Counted from the first letter of the stretch, positions 39,809 to 50,779 are shown. The stretch is DNA of 64,000 nt from CAWFLT01 sp963816795 (GCA_963816795.1 CAWFLT010000003.1:62001-126000), one strand, 5' to 3'. Translations and numbers: made by a program. Notes: generated by a model from the sequence alone, not told the origin.

Positions 39809-40897
39809 ATGAAGAAGCGAATGCTGTTGAGTGTGTGTTGTATGGCGGTCGCGCTGTTCGTGGCGTGCGGACGATCGCAGGGACCATTATCTCCGTCGTC
39901 GGCGCTCATCGGCGGCGACGGCGCGCTCGGGCCGGACGGCTCGAACCTGAAGATTGGCGCACCGTCGCTCACCAGCCCGGCCAGCGGCTTTCAGTTCCCG
40001 CGGAACACCCCCATCGTGCTGGTGTTCGGCAACGTGAACGGCACCTATACGACCTTCCCGGTGACCTACGAGATGGAAGTCCGCAACCCGGGGGGCGCCA
40101 TTATCGCCAATCCCAAGTTCAGTGCCGCCGCCGGCAGCACCACGTCGTTCACACTCACCACCTCGCTCATCGCCGACACGATCTATTCGTGGCGAGTGCG
40201 GGCCACCAAAGACGCGCTCTTCGGCCCGTGGTCGCTGACCCGCACGTTCCGCACCGCCATCGCCGCCGGCATTTTCGGCAGCACCGTGGTCGACCCGCTG
40301 ACTGACGGCCGCAGCGTCGGTGTGACCAAAGGCGGCCGCTTCATCGATGGCGTCGGCTGGCAGGCAATGACCGTCAACGACGGCATCGACTACGACATCC
40401 AGACGTGCAGCAACTGCCGGATCGAGTTCGATCTCACCAACATCAGCGAAGGTGAAGGCGTCTGCTGCATGGCGGATATGAAACTGCTGTCGATGGGCGA
40501 CGCCACGACCTTCAACAGTTTCCCCGCATTCCGCGACCACGACTGGAAGATGCACCTGATTCAGCGTGGCGACGGTGACGGCACCGGGCTGGAAATCATC
40601 TGGCGCAACGGCGACACCGATCCCGAGGGCAATCCCGGAGACCATCGCGTCAAGATGACGTGCTGCGGCCCGGACTTCAAGGATTCGAGCGTCTTCCATT
40701 TCGTCCTGGATTACTCGGCGAGTGGCTTCAACATCTCGGTCGGCACGAACGGCGGTCCGCAGGTGAACTACATGTCCGATGGGTTTGGCGGGATTCCGTA
40801 CGCGCCGCCGAACCATCGCGTCTCACTCGGGTGCTATCCGCGCTCCGAGACCATCCCGGGCGCGATCTATCGAAACGTCACCGTGACACCTCGATAG
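39809..40897 (+). CDS. Surface lipoprotein, FnIII-like domain plus beta-sandwich ('DPLTDG' family), paralog A
   Basis: 362 residues, start MKKRMLLSVCCMAVALFVAC with lipobox FVAC. Residues about 45-150 are FnIII-like (PASGFQFPRNTPIVLVFGN, TIYSWRVRATKDALFGPW). From about 165 a beta-rich domain begins DPLTDGRSVG and includes IEFDLTN, KLLSMGDATTFNSFPAFRDH, WKMHLIQRGDGDGTGLEIIW and GAIYRNVTVTPR. The same second domain, at clearly related sequence, occurs in the proteins at 53666 and (diverged) 54777, so this is a local paralog family. Four Cys in CSNC...CC...CC are specific to this copy. A polysaccharide-binding role (LamG-like) is plausible but not shown. Confidence 0.7.
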   Translation: MKKRMLLSVCCMAVALFVACGRSQGPLSPSSALIGGDGALGPDGSNLKIGAPSLTSPASGFQFPRNTPIVLVFGNVNGTYTTFPVTYEMEVRNPGGAIIANPKFSAAAGSTTSFTLTTSLIADTIYSWRVRATKDALFGPWSLTRTFRTAIAAGIFGSTVVDPLTDGRSVGVTKGGRFIDGVGWQAMTVNDGIDYDIQTCSNCRIEFDLTNISEGEGVCCMADMKLLSMGDATTFNSFPAFRDHDWKMHLIQRGDGDGTGLEIIWRNGDTDPEGNPGDHRVKMTCCGPDFKDSSVFHFVLDYSASGFNISVGTNGGPQVNYMSDGFGGIPYAPPNHRVSLGCYPRSETIPGAIYRNVTVTPR

Positions 40898-40900
40898 CTG

Positions 40901-40950
40901 AAGAGCTTCGCTGCATAACACGGGGCTCACGGAGATGGCACGGAGGCCGG
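40901..40950. repeat. CATAACACGGGG-type element, partial copy 2
   Basis: AAGAGCTTCGCTGCATAACA then CGGGGCTCACGGAGATGGCACGGAGGCC (quoted in two parts) matches the left end of the elements at 14715 and 53447. Only one end is present, directly after the lipoprotein stop. Confidence 0.7.
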
Positions 40951-40971
40951 AACCCTCGGTTTTCCGCTCTT

Positions 40972-41010
40972 AAAAACACCGGGCGCAGCCAACGGATTGG
41001 CTGCGCCCGG
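40972..41010 (-). terminator. Rho-independent terminator of the lectin-like gene
   Basis: A 14-bp perfect stem (arms 40979-40992 and 40997-41010, CCGGGCGCAGCCAA) with loop CGGA is followed on the minus strand by TGTTTTTA. It lies 26 bases past the stop of the minus-strand gene at 41036. Confidence 0.85.
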
Positions 41011-41035
41011 CTTCACGACGAGGACCCGGCGAACC

Positions 41036-41915
41036 TTATTGGCCGCCGATCCGCTGAATCCTCACATCGAAGCCACCGTTGTTGTCCGTGACGATGTTGT
41101 CGTTTACACCCAGCAGGAGCGTCCCCGTCCCGGGCATCGCGATCGTGTCGGTCTTGTCGCCAATCAGGAACGGCTGCCCATTGCCGACCCGGCCGATGAG
41201 CGCGCCCGGCGCCGCACCGGTCACCGGATAGACTTCCTTCGGGAAGGCGCCCGCCTTACCGGCCGGGTTCGCCGTCGTCCCCGGCGCCAACTCGACTTCG
41301 CCGGTCGCGGAGAAGCGCAGCTGCTCGCCGCGATTCACTTGCAGGCGGGTATCCGTCCAGGCAACGTTGCCCACGACGCGCACGCGGCTGGTCGCTGTGA
41401 CGTTGGCGTCGCCGCGTCCACGACGGCCGACGCCGCCGATGGGGGGAGGCACCTGCTCGGCGCCCTCAGGTCGGAACACGCCACGCGCGCCGGACGCACT
41501 GATATACAACCGGGCGAGATCGCCGAAGTTGTAGGTCCGGCGGTCCCCGGCCTTGATGTCCATGATCAAGGTGTCGTTCTTGAAGTCATAGATCTTCCCG
41601 CGGATCATCTCGCCATTCCGCAAGACGACCGTGTGGCGCTCGAGCTCGGGCGGATTGTCGCTCGCCGGCAGCGACGACACCTCGCGCGGCGACGGATCGC
41701 CCGCCGTGAATGCGATCATCGCGATGTCGTCGGACGGGATAGCTGCGCTCCCGGCCGTCGACGATCAGCTGGTAGTGATCGGTGTGGTTGTAGCTGAAGC
41801 GCCCGGAGATGCGTTCGCCGTTCTTCATCACAAACGTGACGTCGGCGAAGCTGGCGAGCAGTGCGACACTGCCCACCACCACCGGCAGGATTGAGACGGT
41901 AAGTCGGCGAATCAT
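41036..41915 (-). CDS. Secreted protein with C-terminal PA-IL (LecA)-like lectin domain, one frameshift
   Basis: A signal peptide (MIRRLTVSILPVVVGSVALLASF) precedes a beta-rich N-terminal half with two repeats of the type 'VMKNGERISGRFSYNHTDHY' and 'LRNGEMIRGKIYDFKNDTL'. The C-terminal 120 residues show GALIGRVGNGQPFLIGD, LLLGVNDNIVTDNNGGFDV and IQRI, close to the calcium- and galactose-binding loops of the PA-IL lectin (LIGRVG, PFLIG, VND..L.DNSG.F.V). Frame breaks at about 41740, where removal of a base joins YPSDDI to AMIAFTAGD. Its own terminator follows. Sugar binding at the surface fits the surrounding glycan genes (inference). Confidence 0.75.
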
Positions 41916-42041
41916 GGATCAAGCCTCCGTCCCGGTGAAGTGCAACTATCGTTCCACTCCTGCCGAGGCCGGTTGGGGCGCTATTCGGCCCCGCGCCTGC
42001 CCCATCTGATGGACAATTCGGGTAGCCGGCTGCTCACGCCA

Positions 42042-44083
42042 TCACGCAGGCGGCACGCGATACAGCTTGACGTCGGGAAAGTCGATGACGAGCTGGAGCC
42101 GGCCGATCACGGCTGGGTGCACGCGGTCGTCGGGCACCCTGACGATGACGTGGGTGACGTGATAGCGGCGCAGAATCTCGAAAGCCTCTGTGGCGTCACC
42201 CTCCGCTGACTCGTAGAACGTATTGACGTCGTGCAAGCGGGCTTCCCCGCCGACGGCCGAGTAGCGGACGTCCCATCCGAGCACGATGCGCCGGTTCGCG
42301 ACGATCGTCGTCAGTGACGGCGCCAGCGGCCGGTCGTGCAGGATCACGGTCGTTTCGGGATCGGACTGCCGGAGGTGCTGGGCGATCAGCAGCTCGTTGC
42401 GCGTCAGGCTCGCGCGCGGATTGCGCGTCTGCTCGGTCCAGCGGCGATGGAGATAGTGGACGGAGGACGGCAGCGTGACGAGGATCGCGAGGGCGATGGC
42501 GATGGCTCCAGGCGCGGGGCGCCGCCGGGCGAACGCCACCAGCGCTGACGCCGTGAAGATCCACATCAGATACAGACCGGTGAGATAGAACTGCAGCGAA
42601 TCGACGTAGGGGTCGGTGCGCAACACGCACGGAATGGCGAGTCCGGCGATGACGCCCCAGCCGAGCAGCCGCCACGCCGCGTGCTCGGGACCTGCGGGCG
42701 CGCGGACGGCTCGCCACACTCCGGGCGCGCCAATCCATCGGATACCGACGCCGACGAGGAAGAAGATCGGAATGGCGAGCGCCAACAGGATCGGCGTCTC
42801 GAACACTGGCGAGGGCGCCAGGCTCTGCGCGGCGCGCTCGAAGGGCTCGACCAGGTCCAGCTTGATCAGCATCCGCTTCGGGAGCATGAACCACTCGATC
42901 AGCAAGCGGGTTCGGCGGTCCTCGGGATCGAGGGTGGCGGCGCCGATGAGCGACGGCACGGTGCAGAGCGACGGCGAGCAGCGACGGTAACGGCGAAACG
43001 CTTGCGCGTGATCCAGTCCTTGCCCGAGAACACGGCCGACGCCGAGAGCGCAGCCATCAGGACGAGGTAGATGAACGGCTTGAACTCGAACAGGATGCCG
43101 GTCAGCAGCGCGCCGAGCGCGAGCCAGCCCCAGCGGCCGGTCTGCAGCCCTCGAACGATCGCAAACAGCGCGGTGAAGAACACCGGCAGCGACGGCGCCC
43201 AGGTGGCAAAATGCAGCACCTGCATGGTCGGCGACAGAAAATTCGTCGGCCACAAGACGTAGTCCCAGTCGACCGCGGCGTGCGGAAGGAACCAGGCCGC
43301 GAGGTACGAGAAGTCGCTGCAGACGAGCAGGAGCACCACCGCGAGCGCCGCCACCGCACGCGACGCGAGCAGCCGGACGAGCGTATAGCCCGTGAGCGCA
43401 ATCAGGGCGCCGAACGTCGGCCACGCCAGGCCGTAATACATCGACAGCACGGGAACGCCGGCGAACCGGTGAATCATCCCCAGGACGAGATGCGGATAGT
43501 ACGCGGCGTTGAGCTTGTGGCCCGAGTAATACGCCGCGGTCGGCGGAACGGTGTGTGACGCCTCGGAGGCCTCCGACGCGTAGTACCCGAGATCGGCCGA
43601 GTCGTAGTCGCCGAACAGCTGGATACCGCCGCCCGCCGATCCGAGGCGATGCCAGAACACAATCGCCCCGAGGCCCGCCGCGAGCGTCACGAGCGCCGCC
43701 GCGATCCAGAGGTCCGCCCGCTCGATGCGCGCCGCGCTCGGCGCGCGCCGCTCCGTCCACAACGCGACTCCGGCACCGACCATCGCGCTCGTCGCGTAGG
43801 GGAACGCGGCCACGAGGTGCACGCGTCCCAACGCATCGATCAGCAGCGCCGTGATCGCGCTGCCGGCGCCAAGGAGGACGACAACGCGGCTGAGCGGGTC
43901 GAGGTCGCGCGTCAAGCGCCAGCCGACGACGATGCCTGGACCGAGGGTGAAAATCGCGTAGGCGAGGAGGAAACCGGCGAGCGCAGGCAGGCTGGGCAGC
44001 ACCTCACGAAGCAGCAGCCAGGCGCTCGCGCCGAGTGCGGCGCCCGCGGCGGCGCGGAGCATCAATGGGTGCAGCTGGGGCAT
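42042..44083 (-). CDS. Multi-pass GT-C-like membrane protein, one frameshift
   Basis: About 680 residues with some 11-13 membrane helices. It starts MPQLHPLMLRAAAGAALGAS. The first large loop has GGGIQLFGDYDSADLGYYAS with acidic residues where GT-C enzymes bind the lipid-linked sugar, and later NAAYYPHLVLGMIHRFAGVP. The C-terminus after a frame break near 42970 (LLIEWFMLPKRM to DFPDVKLYRVPPA) includes further helices and a soluble end with VTHVIVRVPDDRVHP. No specific family is certain. It is divergent from the radical SAM operon with 51 bases between starts. Confidence 0.7.
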
Positions 44084-44134
44084 CAGGGGTATACGGGGCC
44101 GCCGGTCGAACGCATGTACAATAGATCAGGTCGA

Positions 44135-45302
44135 ATGTCGAAGCACGGGTTCACGCTCCGTTACCTGACCCAGACCGCGGCGGGCGTGCCGCGCGATCTC
44201 GCCAACACGCTGGTCATCTCCAAGCTCAAGGCGATCCGCCCGACGGTGCTGATCTACAACTGCACCTGGGTCTGCGACGCACGCTGCGAGATGTGCAACA
44301 ACTGGAAATGGGGCAATCGCAAGGAGGACATGACGCTCGAGCAAGCTCGACGGCGTCATGGACAGCGACTTCTGGCATGCGGTCGAGAATCTGAACATCT
44401 CGGGCGGCGAACCGACGACGCGCAACGACCTGCCGGAGATGGTCGAGATGTTCCATCGCCGGCTGCCGCGGATGCGGAAGGTCGGGATCAACACGACCGG
44501 ACTGACGCCGCACGCGTGCGATTCCGATGCTCACGCGCATCGTCGAGTTCTGCGCCTCGCACAGGCTGCCGATCAGCATCCGCGTCTCGCTCGACGGCAT
44601 CGGCGACGTCCACGATCAGGTGCGGCACGTCAAGCGCGGGTTCGACAAGGCGTCGCAGACGATCGAGGCGATGCAGGCGCTCGCCGCGAAGCATCCGAAC
44701 TTCCAGTTCGGCCTCGCGTCGACGATCTTCGCGACCAACATCGAACGACGCCCAGAACATCCTCGAGTGGGCGCGTGCCAAGAAGCTCGACATCGTGTTC
44801 AACATGCTGCGGTTCACCGATGCGATGCTGAACAACAGGAACTGAAGGACAAGATCGGGTTCAGCGCGCGCGAAGAAGAGTTCATGCGGAAGTTCTTCCT
44901 CGATCGCGTTCAGGAAGAGTCGGTCCTCAGCGGTCAGGCCTTCCTGTATCTGCACTACGCGGACATGATCGCGAACGGCTACAAGCGGACGATGCCCTGC
45001 CCGTTCCAGACGCCAGGGGCTGCTGCTCAACCCGAACGGCGACCTGTTCTACTGCGAGAACTCGCAGACGATCGGCAACATGCTGGACACGCCGGCCGCC
45101 GACCTCTATTTCGAGGCGGAGAATCTCGCGCACCGCGAAAACGTCAAGCGCGACACCTGCCCGACGTGCCTGAGCCCGTGCCAGGTGAACGTCGGCGGCG
45201 ATGAAGCAGGTCGTGCCGTACGTGAAGTTCCTGCGCCGCGCGTACAAGGTCAAGCACGATCCGTCCCGTCATCTCGACACGTTGCCCACCCCGGTGCGCT
45301 GA
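44135..45302 (+). CDS. Radical SAM/SPASM-domain protein, about six frameshifts
   Basis: MSKHGFTLRYLTQTAAG leads to VLIYNCTWVCDARCEMCNNW with the CX3CX2C cluster site (CDARCEMC). Then NLNISGGEPTTR (GGEP motif), IRVSLDGIGDVHD, and a C-terminal SPASM-type cysteine set (CPF, FYCEN, CPTCLSPC). Restored length is about 385 residues. These enzymes use SAM radicals; in polysaccharide clusters they are often called 'radical SAM' without known substrate. The frame breaks at about 44344, 44522, 44744, 44840, 45014 and 45200, and protein similarity is continuous across each. It is the first gene of the plus-strand operon. Confidence 0.8.
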
Positions 45303-45325
45303 CCGCGGCCATCGCTGATCCGCAG

Positions 45326-46299
45326 GTGCGCCTCCGCTTCGGCACGCTCCTCCGGTTCGCAGTGGCGGTCGGCCTCACGGCCTGGATTGTCTGGCAGGCC
45401 GACCTCGCGGCGATCGCGGCGGCGTTCTCGCGCACGTCCTGGGCGTGGGTCGGCGCTGCATGCCTGCTGGTCCTCTTCGATCGGCTGTTGATGGCCTATC
45501 GCTGGATCGGGCTGCTCGATGTCCTGCAGACGAGGCGACCGCCCGTCCGGTCGCTGCTGCGGACGTTCTTCGTCAGCACGTTTCTCGGGACGTTCCTCGT
45601 GCAGACGGTCGGCAGCGACGCGATCCGGACCTGGAGTCTTGCGCGCGACGGCGTGCCGGCGTCCGAGTCGCTGGCGTCGGTGCTCATGGATCGCATGCTC
45701 GGCGTCGTGTCGCTGCTGATCAGCGCGGCCGTTGGCGTCGCCCTGGTGCCTTCTGTCCTCGGGCAATCCGGTGTCGTCTGGCCGTTCGGCTCGCGGCGTG
45801 CCGGTTGCACGCTCGCGATCGCGTTGGTCTTCAGCACGCGCCTCGACAACGCCGCGCGCCAGTGGCTTGGACGATTGCGGCCGGGACGCGTGCCCGCACG
45901 CGGCCGGGCGGTTCCTCGACGCGCTGCAGGCCTACGGCTCGCGGCGTGGTCTGTTGGCCGGCGTGCTCATCGCTCGGTCGCCGTGCAGGCGCTGCGCATC
46001 TTGCAGGCTGGGCTGCTCGGCCGGGGCCTGGGACTGGCGGCACCGGCATCGAGCTACATCGCGTTCATCCCGCTCATCCTGCTGGTGATGCTGTTGCCCA
46101 TCACCTTCAGCGGCCTCGGCATCAGCCAGGCGGCGTTCGTCTGGGCCTTCGTCAGGTCGGGATGCCGGACGCGGATGCGGTCGCGCTGTCGGTCCTGTTC
46201 GTCGCGCTCGGCATCGTCGGCAACCTGCCGGGCGGCGTGCTGGTGGCCCTCGGCAGAGGGCCGGGTGCCATGGCAGGTCCCCCGCCGGACACGCGTTGA
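45326..46299 (+). CDS. LPTM/UPF0104-type flippase-like membrane protein, frameshifts
   Basis: Seven or eight helices: FAVAVGLTAWIVWQADLA, WVGAACLLVLFDRLLMAYRW, FFVSTFLGTFLVQTVGSDAIRTW (family motif position), VLMDRMLGVVSLLISAAVG, and later YIAFIPLILLVMLLPITFSG with GISQAAFVWAF. It is the same family as the protein at 31768. Breaks are near 45890, 45975 and 46160. The start is uncertain; GTG 45326 precedes the first helix, 24 bases after the radical SAM stop. In an export operon it may flip a polyprenyl-linked sugar (inference). Confidence 0.75.
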
Positions 46300-46330
46300 G
46301 GCCGCGCGGCTTTTGTCCAGCCGTTCACCA

Positions 46331-47056
46331 ATGACAGAATCATCCCCGGTGTCGAATCGGTCGCTGTCGGTCATCATTCCTGCCTACAACGAAGCGGGCA
46401 ACATCCTCGCGACGCTCGAGAACGTCACGACGGCGCTCGCGCCGCTCGACCTCCCGCACGAGATTCTGGTGATCGATGACGGCAGCCGCGACAACACGGC
46501 CGCGCTGGTGCGATCCAATCTCATCGCGCTTTCCCGCCGTCCGGCTGCTGTCAGAACGAGCGGAACATGGGGTTCGGCTGGTCGTATCGCCGCGGCGTCG
46601 AGGCGGCCGCGCTCGCGCACATCGTGATGGTGCACGGCGACAACGCCTGGGGCTGGGCGACGCTCCGGGAGTTCTTCAGCCGGACCGGGGACGCGGATGT
46701 TATCATCGGCTACACGCGCGACATGCTGAAGTCGCGCACCTGGACGCGGACGGTCGTCTCGAAGACGTTCACGCTGCTCGTCAACCTGATCACGTGGCGT
46801 CATCTGACCTACTACAACGGCCTGCAGATTCACCAGGCCCCGGTCCTGAAGAGCCTGCACGATCGAGTCACGCGGCTACGGGTTCCAGGCCGAAGTGCTG
46901 GTCAAAGCGCTGCGCCAGACCAAGACCTACGTCGAAGTGCCGATGGATCTGATTGAGCGCGAGAAGGGCGAAAGCAAGGCGTTTCGCATGCAGAATGTCG
47001 TCGACGTGCTGCGCACGCTGAAGCTGCTCACGCGCGCTCGAGTGGGGGCGCCGTGA
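46331..47056 (+). CDS. Family 2 glycosyltransferase (polyprenyl-phosphate sugar transferase-like), frameshifts
   Basis: Start MTESSPVSNRSLSVIIPAYNEAGNI gives the GT-A nucleotide-binding strand; HEILVIDDGSRDNTAALV holds the first acidic residues, MVHGDNAWGWATLREFF the second (DxD replaced by HGD/N), followed by DVIIGYTRD and TFTLLVNLITWRHL. It looks like DPM1/ArnC-type GT2 without obvious C-terminal helices. Frame breaks lie at about 46545 and 46867; the end restored is GYGFQAEVLVKALRQTKTYV to ARVGAP. It overlaps the next gene by four bases (GTGA). Confidence 0.8.
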
Positions 47057-48609
47057 GTGACGCGGGCGAGACCGCAGCAGCGGCGCTGCTGGCGGGGCGG
47101 ACGCGCGAGCGCGAGCGGTCCGGCGCGCAGAAGATCGTGCCGGTCGCCGAGCTGGCCAGGGTCCGGGAAACGGTTCCGCGACAAGACGCATCGTCCTCTG
47201 CCACGGCGCGTTCGACCTCGTGCACATGGGCCACCTCATTCACTTCGAGGAGGCGCCTCGCCGAGGCGACGTGCTCGTCGTGACCATGACCGGCGACCAG
47301 CACATCACGAAGAAGCGCTCGGTGTCGTTCCACGAGAACTATCGCGCGCGGCAGGTGGCGTCGCTCGAGATCGTCGACTACGTCGCCATCGTCGACGAGC
47401 CGTCCGCCGGTGCCGCGATCGAGGCGCTGCACCCGGACGTGTACGTGAAGGGGCCCGAGTACTCGAATCTGCTGCTCGACAAGACCTCGAACATCTTGCA
47501 CGAGAAGGCCCTCATCGAGAGCTACGGCGGCCGGATCCACTTCACGTCGGGCGAAACGTTCTCGTCGACCAAGCTGTCGCACTTCCTGCTGTCGTCGACC
47601 GAGGCGTCGCAGGACAATCCCGCTGCTGCGCAACGAGCGCGTCCTCTTCCGCGACGTCTCGGAGCTCCAGCTTCACGCTCGAGGAGGTCAAGGCGTTCCT
47701 GTCGAGCGCGGCGGGCTGCGCGTCTGCCTGCTCGGCGAGACGATCATCGACGAGTGGGTCGACGTCACGGTCAAGAACATCTCGCAGAAGTCGCGATGCG
47801 TCGCCGGCCTCGAGACGGCCCGGGTGCGCCAGATCGGCGGCGACCGGCATCATCGCGCTGCACCTGTCCAGCTTCGTGAAGCAGGTCCACTGCTTCACGA
47901 ACGGACTGCGCCAGGATCAGGTCCCCGCCAACGTCACGGTGACGTCGCTCGCGCAGAGCCCGCTCGTCAAGACGCGCTTCGTCGATCGCGACAGCGGATT
48001 CCCGCTGTTCGAGTCGAAGCAGCTGGCGCTCGACGACGTCCGCTGGGACAGCCTCCCGAACTTCGACGACTACGACCTCGTGCTGATCGCCGATTTCGGC
48101 CACGGCCTGCTCGACGCCGGCGGCATCAACCAGGAGCTCGCGCGCGATCGCAAGGCGTTCGTCGCGGCGATGGCGCAGGTCAACTCGAGCAACTACGGCT
48201 ACAACCTGCCGACCAAGTACGTCGGCGCCGACTACTACAGCCTGAATCGCACCGAAGCCGAGCTGTGCCTGCACGAGCAGGGCCTGCCGCTGCCGAATCT
48301 GGTCGACCGGATGGCCGCCGCTGCTCGGTGACGGAGACGCTCTCGGTGACCGACGGCGCCAACGGCGCGATGGTCCGGATGGGCGACGACCGGTTCGCGC
48401 TGCCGACGCTCAGCACCAGCGTCGTCGACACGATCGGCTGCGGCGACGCCTACTTCGCGCTCAGCAGCCTCGCCGCCTGCCTCGGGCTGCCGGCCCGGCT
48501 CGTCGCGCTCGCCGGCAGCATCGGCGCCGCGGCGATGACGCAGCGGCGCTGCAACGAGCGCCCGATCACGGAGCAGGAGTTCATGACGATCGCGAAGATC
48601 GTCATCTGA
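47053..48609 (+). CDS. Bifunctional nucleotidyltransferase-PfkB sugar kinase, HldE-like with reversed domain order; frameshifts
   Basis: After about 40 residues the N-terminal domain reads IVLCHGAFDLVHMGHLIHFEEA, the HxGH cytidylyl/adenylyltransferase motif, and later VYVKGPEYSN, as in HldE and TagD-type enzymes. From about residue 200 a PfkB kinase domain follows: GLRVCLLGETIIDEW, the substrate loop, LVLIADFGHGLL, ADYYSLNRTEAEL and DTIGCGDAYFALSSLAA with the catalytic Asp. HldE has kinase first and transferase second; here it is the reverse. Together with the GmhA-like neighbour it suggests an activated heptose or similar sugar-phosphate. Several single-base breaks (about 47165-47205, 47630, 47670, 47695, 47840, 48320). 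Confidence 0.8.
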
Positions 48610-48611
48610 CC

Positions 48612-49257
48612 ATGGACCGCTGGGACCGCGACTACCGTCGAGCGCGATCGCGACCGGGCCTGCGTCGGCCTCGTCGTCACCGACCAGCGGCGGCGCCGCC
48701 GCTCGCCGGCCGAGGACGGCTATCGAGCGCTGGGTCGACGCTGACGCGCCGAGACCCATGCAGCGCGGCGGACAGGTCTTTCTGATCGGCAACGGCGGCA
48801 GCGCCGCGATGGCCAGCCACATGGCCGCCGACGCGCTGCAAGAACGGCCAGCTGCGCGCGCAGGCCTTCAACGACGCCGCGCTGCTGACGGCCACCGGCA
48901 ACGACGCCGGCTACGATCAGGTGTTCGCGCTGCCGCTCGCCCGGCTCGCGCGGGCGGGCGACCTGCTGATCGCGATCAGCAGCTCCGGCAACTCGCCGAA
49001 CATCGTGCGGGCGCTCGAGCGCCGCGCGCGACTCGGCGTGGCCGCGGTGACGCTCACGGCCAAGCAGCCCGACAACCGCGCCCGCGCGCTCGGCGACCTC
49101 AACTTCTACGTGCCGCTCGACCGCTACGGCTGGGTCGAGTCGGCGCATCAGGTCGATCCTGCACTACTGGTTCGATCAGTATCTGGATCTGCACGGCCAG
49201 GGGCGATTTGAGACATCGGACGAGGGGCGAGCTTCGACCGCGCTCGTAGGGCCGTGA
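48612..49257 (+). CDS. SIS-domain phosphosugar isomerase (GmhA-like), frameshifts
   Basis: After a poorly readable N-terminal part the core is clear: GGQVFLIGNGGSAAMASHMAADAL (SIS phosphosugar loop), GQLRAQAFNDAALLTATGND, then LARAGDLLIAISSSGNSPNIVRALE and GDLNFYVPLDRYG. This matches GmhA/DiaA-type sedoheptulose-7-phosphate isomerases; catalytic glutamate and histidine of GmhA are not certain because the frame breaks at 48690-48720, 48840 and 49160. It starts three bases after the HldE-like gene stop, so the two probably act in series. Length is about 210 residues. Confidence 0.75.
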
Positions 49258-49288
49258 AGCCGGTCACGCGCATGACGGTCGAAGCATC

Positions 49289-50232
49289 GTGAAGGTTCTC
49301 ATCACCGGCGGCTGCGGTTACGTCGGCACGAAGCTGACGCAGGCCATGCTCGCGCGAACGCCGCACGACGTCACCGTCCTCGACACGAAGTGGTTCGGCA
49401 ACCACCTGACGCCCGACCCGCGCTGACCGTCCATGCGCTCGACGTCCGGAAGATCGACGAGTTCGACCTGTCCGGCTACGACACCATCTTTCACCTGGCC
49501 AACATCGCCAACGATCCGTCGGTCGAGCTCAACCCGTATTCGTCGTGGGAGGTGAACGTCCTCGCCGGCATGCGCCTCATCGACCGCGCCGCGCGTCAGG
49601 GCGTCAAGCAGTTCATCTTCGCGTCGTCGGCCAGCGTGTACGGCCTGAAGTCCGAGCCGCGCGTCACCGAGGATCTCGAGCTGTTCCCGCTGTCCGAATA
49701 CAACAAGACGAAGATGGTCGCCGAGCGGGTCGTGATGAGCTACAGCGACGCGATGATGACGACGCATCATCCGGCCGGCCACCGTGTGCGGCTACTCGCC
49801 GCGCATGCGCCTCGACGTCGTCGTCAACCTGCTGACGATGCAGGCGCTGACGAAGGGCGCGATCACCGTGCTCGGCGGCGATCAGACGCGGCCGAACATC
49901 CACATCGACGACCTCGTCGACCTGTACCTGTTTGCGTTCGATCGCCGCCTGGCCGGGCGTCTTCAACGCCGGCTTCGAGAACCTCACGCGTCCGCGAGAT
50001 CGCCGAGGCCGTCACGCGCGAGGTGCCGGCCGAGATCGAGATCGCTGCCGTCGAACGATCCGCGATCGTACTCGGTCTGCTCCGACAAGCTGCTGGCCAC
50101 CGGCTTCACGCCCGGACAGAACGTCGCAGACGGCGATTCGCGAGATGGTCGCGGCCTATCGCGACGGCCGGATCACGGACGAGCCCATTTGCTACAATGT
50201 CAACTGGATGAAGCAGCATCAACTTCGGATGA
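49289..50232 (+). CDS. NAD-dependent nucleotide-sugar epimerase/dehydratase (extended SDR), frameshifts
   Basis: GTG 49289 gives VKVLITGGCGYVGTKLTQAML (GGxGYVG), then HLANIANDPSVELNPYSSWEVNV, FIFASSASVYGLK and YNKTK (Tyr-x3-Lys). IHIDDLVDLYLFAFDR and FNAGFEN are typical late motifs of GDP/ADP/UDP-sugar SDRs. Full length is about 313 residues. Breaks at about 49425, 49775, 49950, 49990, 50055 and near 50130. The end was set at the TGA of 50230-50232 because removing one base gives WMKQHNFG and it overlaps the next ATG. In this operon it may be the epimerase of an NDP-heptose or related sugar (inference). Confidence 0.75.
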
Positions 50233-50779
50233 TGGATGATGCGGCGTTGATTCGGCTCGCGGTGCCGCTGGCGGCGCGTCAGCGTCTTCTTCCTGCTGTC
50301 GCTGGCGACCGTCCGGTGGCTCCGGCCGCGCGATCCGCAAGCGTTTCTTTTTCCTGCTACGCGCGTGCTGCTGCTCGCCGCCGCGGCCGCCGTCTATCGT
50401 TCGGGTCTGGCCGCTCGGACGATCGACGATGCGCGTCGGGCTCGTCGCGTGCCTGCTGCTGCAGGCGCTGGTCTGCCTGACGATGTGGAATGCGTTCTAC
50501 AGCCTGCTGTGGGGATTCTCGGGCAGCCTGATGTACGACCTGCTACAACGACGCGCGCGCTGCGCGACCGTGGATCGTCTGGTCCGCTCGTACCAGGGCG
50601 CGGATCCGGTGCTCGATCGCATTCTGGCGCGGCGGCTGCCGAACCTCGCCGCGCGGCGGCTGGGTCGAGCGTGCGGGACGACGACGCTGCGGCTGCGGCC
50701 GAAGGGCCGGGTCATCGCGCTCGGCACGCTGGCCGCGTTCAAGGTCTTCTCGCTCGGCATGGGCGGGGGCGTCAAGTAG
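50229..50779 (+). CDS. Small integral membrane protein with winged-helix-like C-terminus, frameshifts; unknown function
   Basis: Restored reading: MMDDAALIRLAVPLAAR, a hydrophobic SVFFLLSLATVRWL, another FPATRVLLLAAAAAVYRSG, and a long helix MRVGLVACLLLQALVCLTMW followed by NAFYSLLWGFSGSLMYDLL. The C-terminal third (TVDRLVRSYQGADPVLDRI to LRPKGRVIALGTLAAFKVF) has the helix-helix-turn and 'LRPKGR' beta-hairpin spacing of a winged helix. The start ATG overlaps the epimerase stop (ATGA). No family is recognised. Because the frame breaks at about 50280, 50425 and 50545, it could also be two genes split at the ATG at 50429. Confidence 0.45.
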
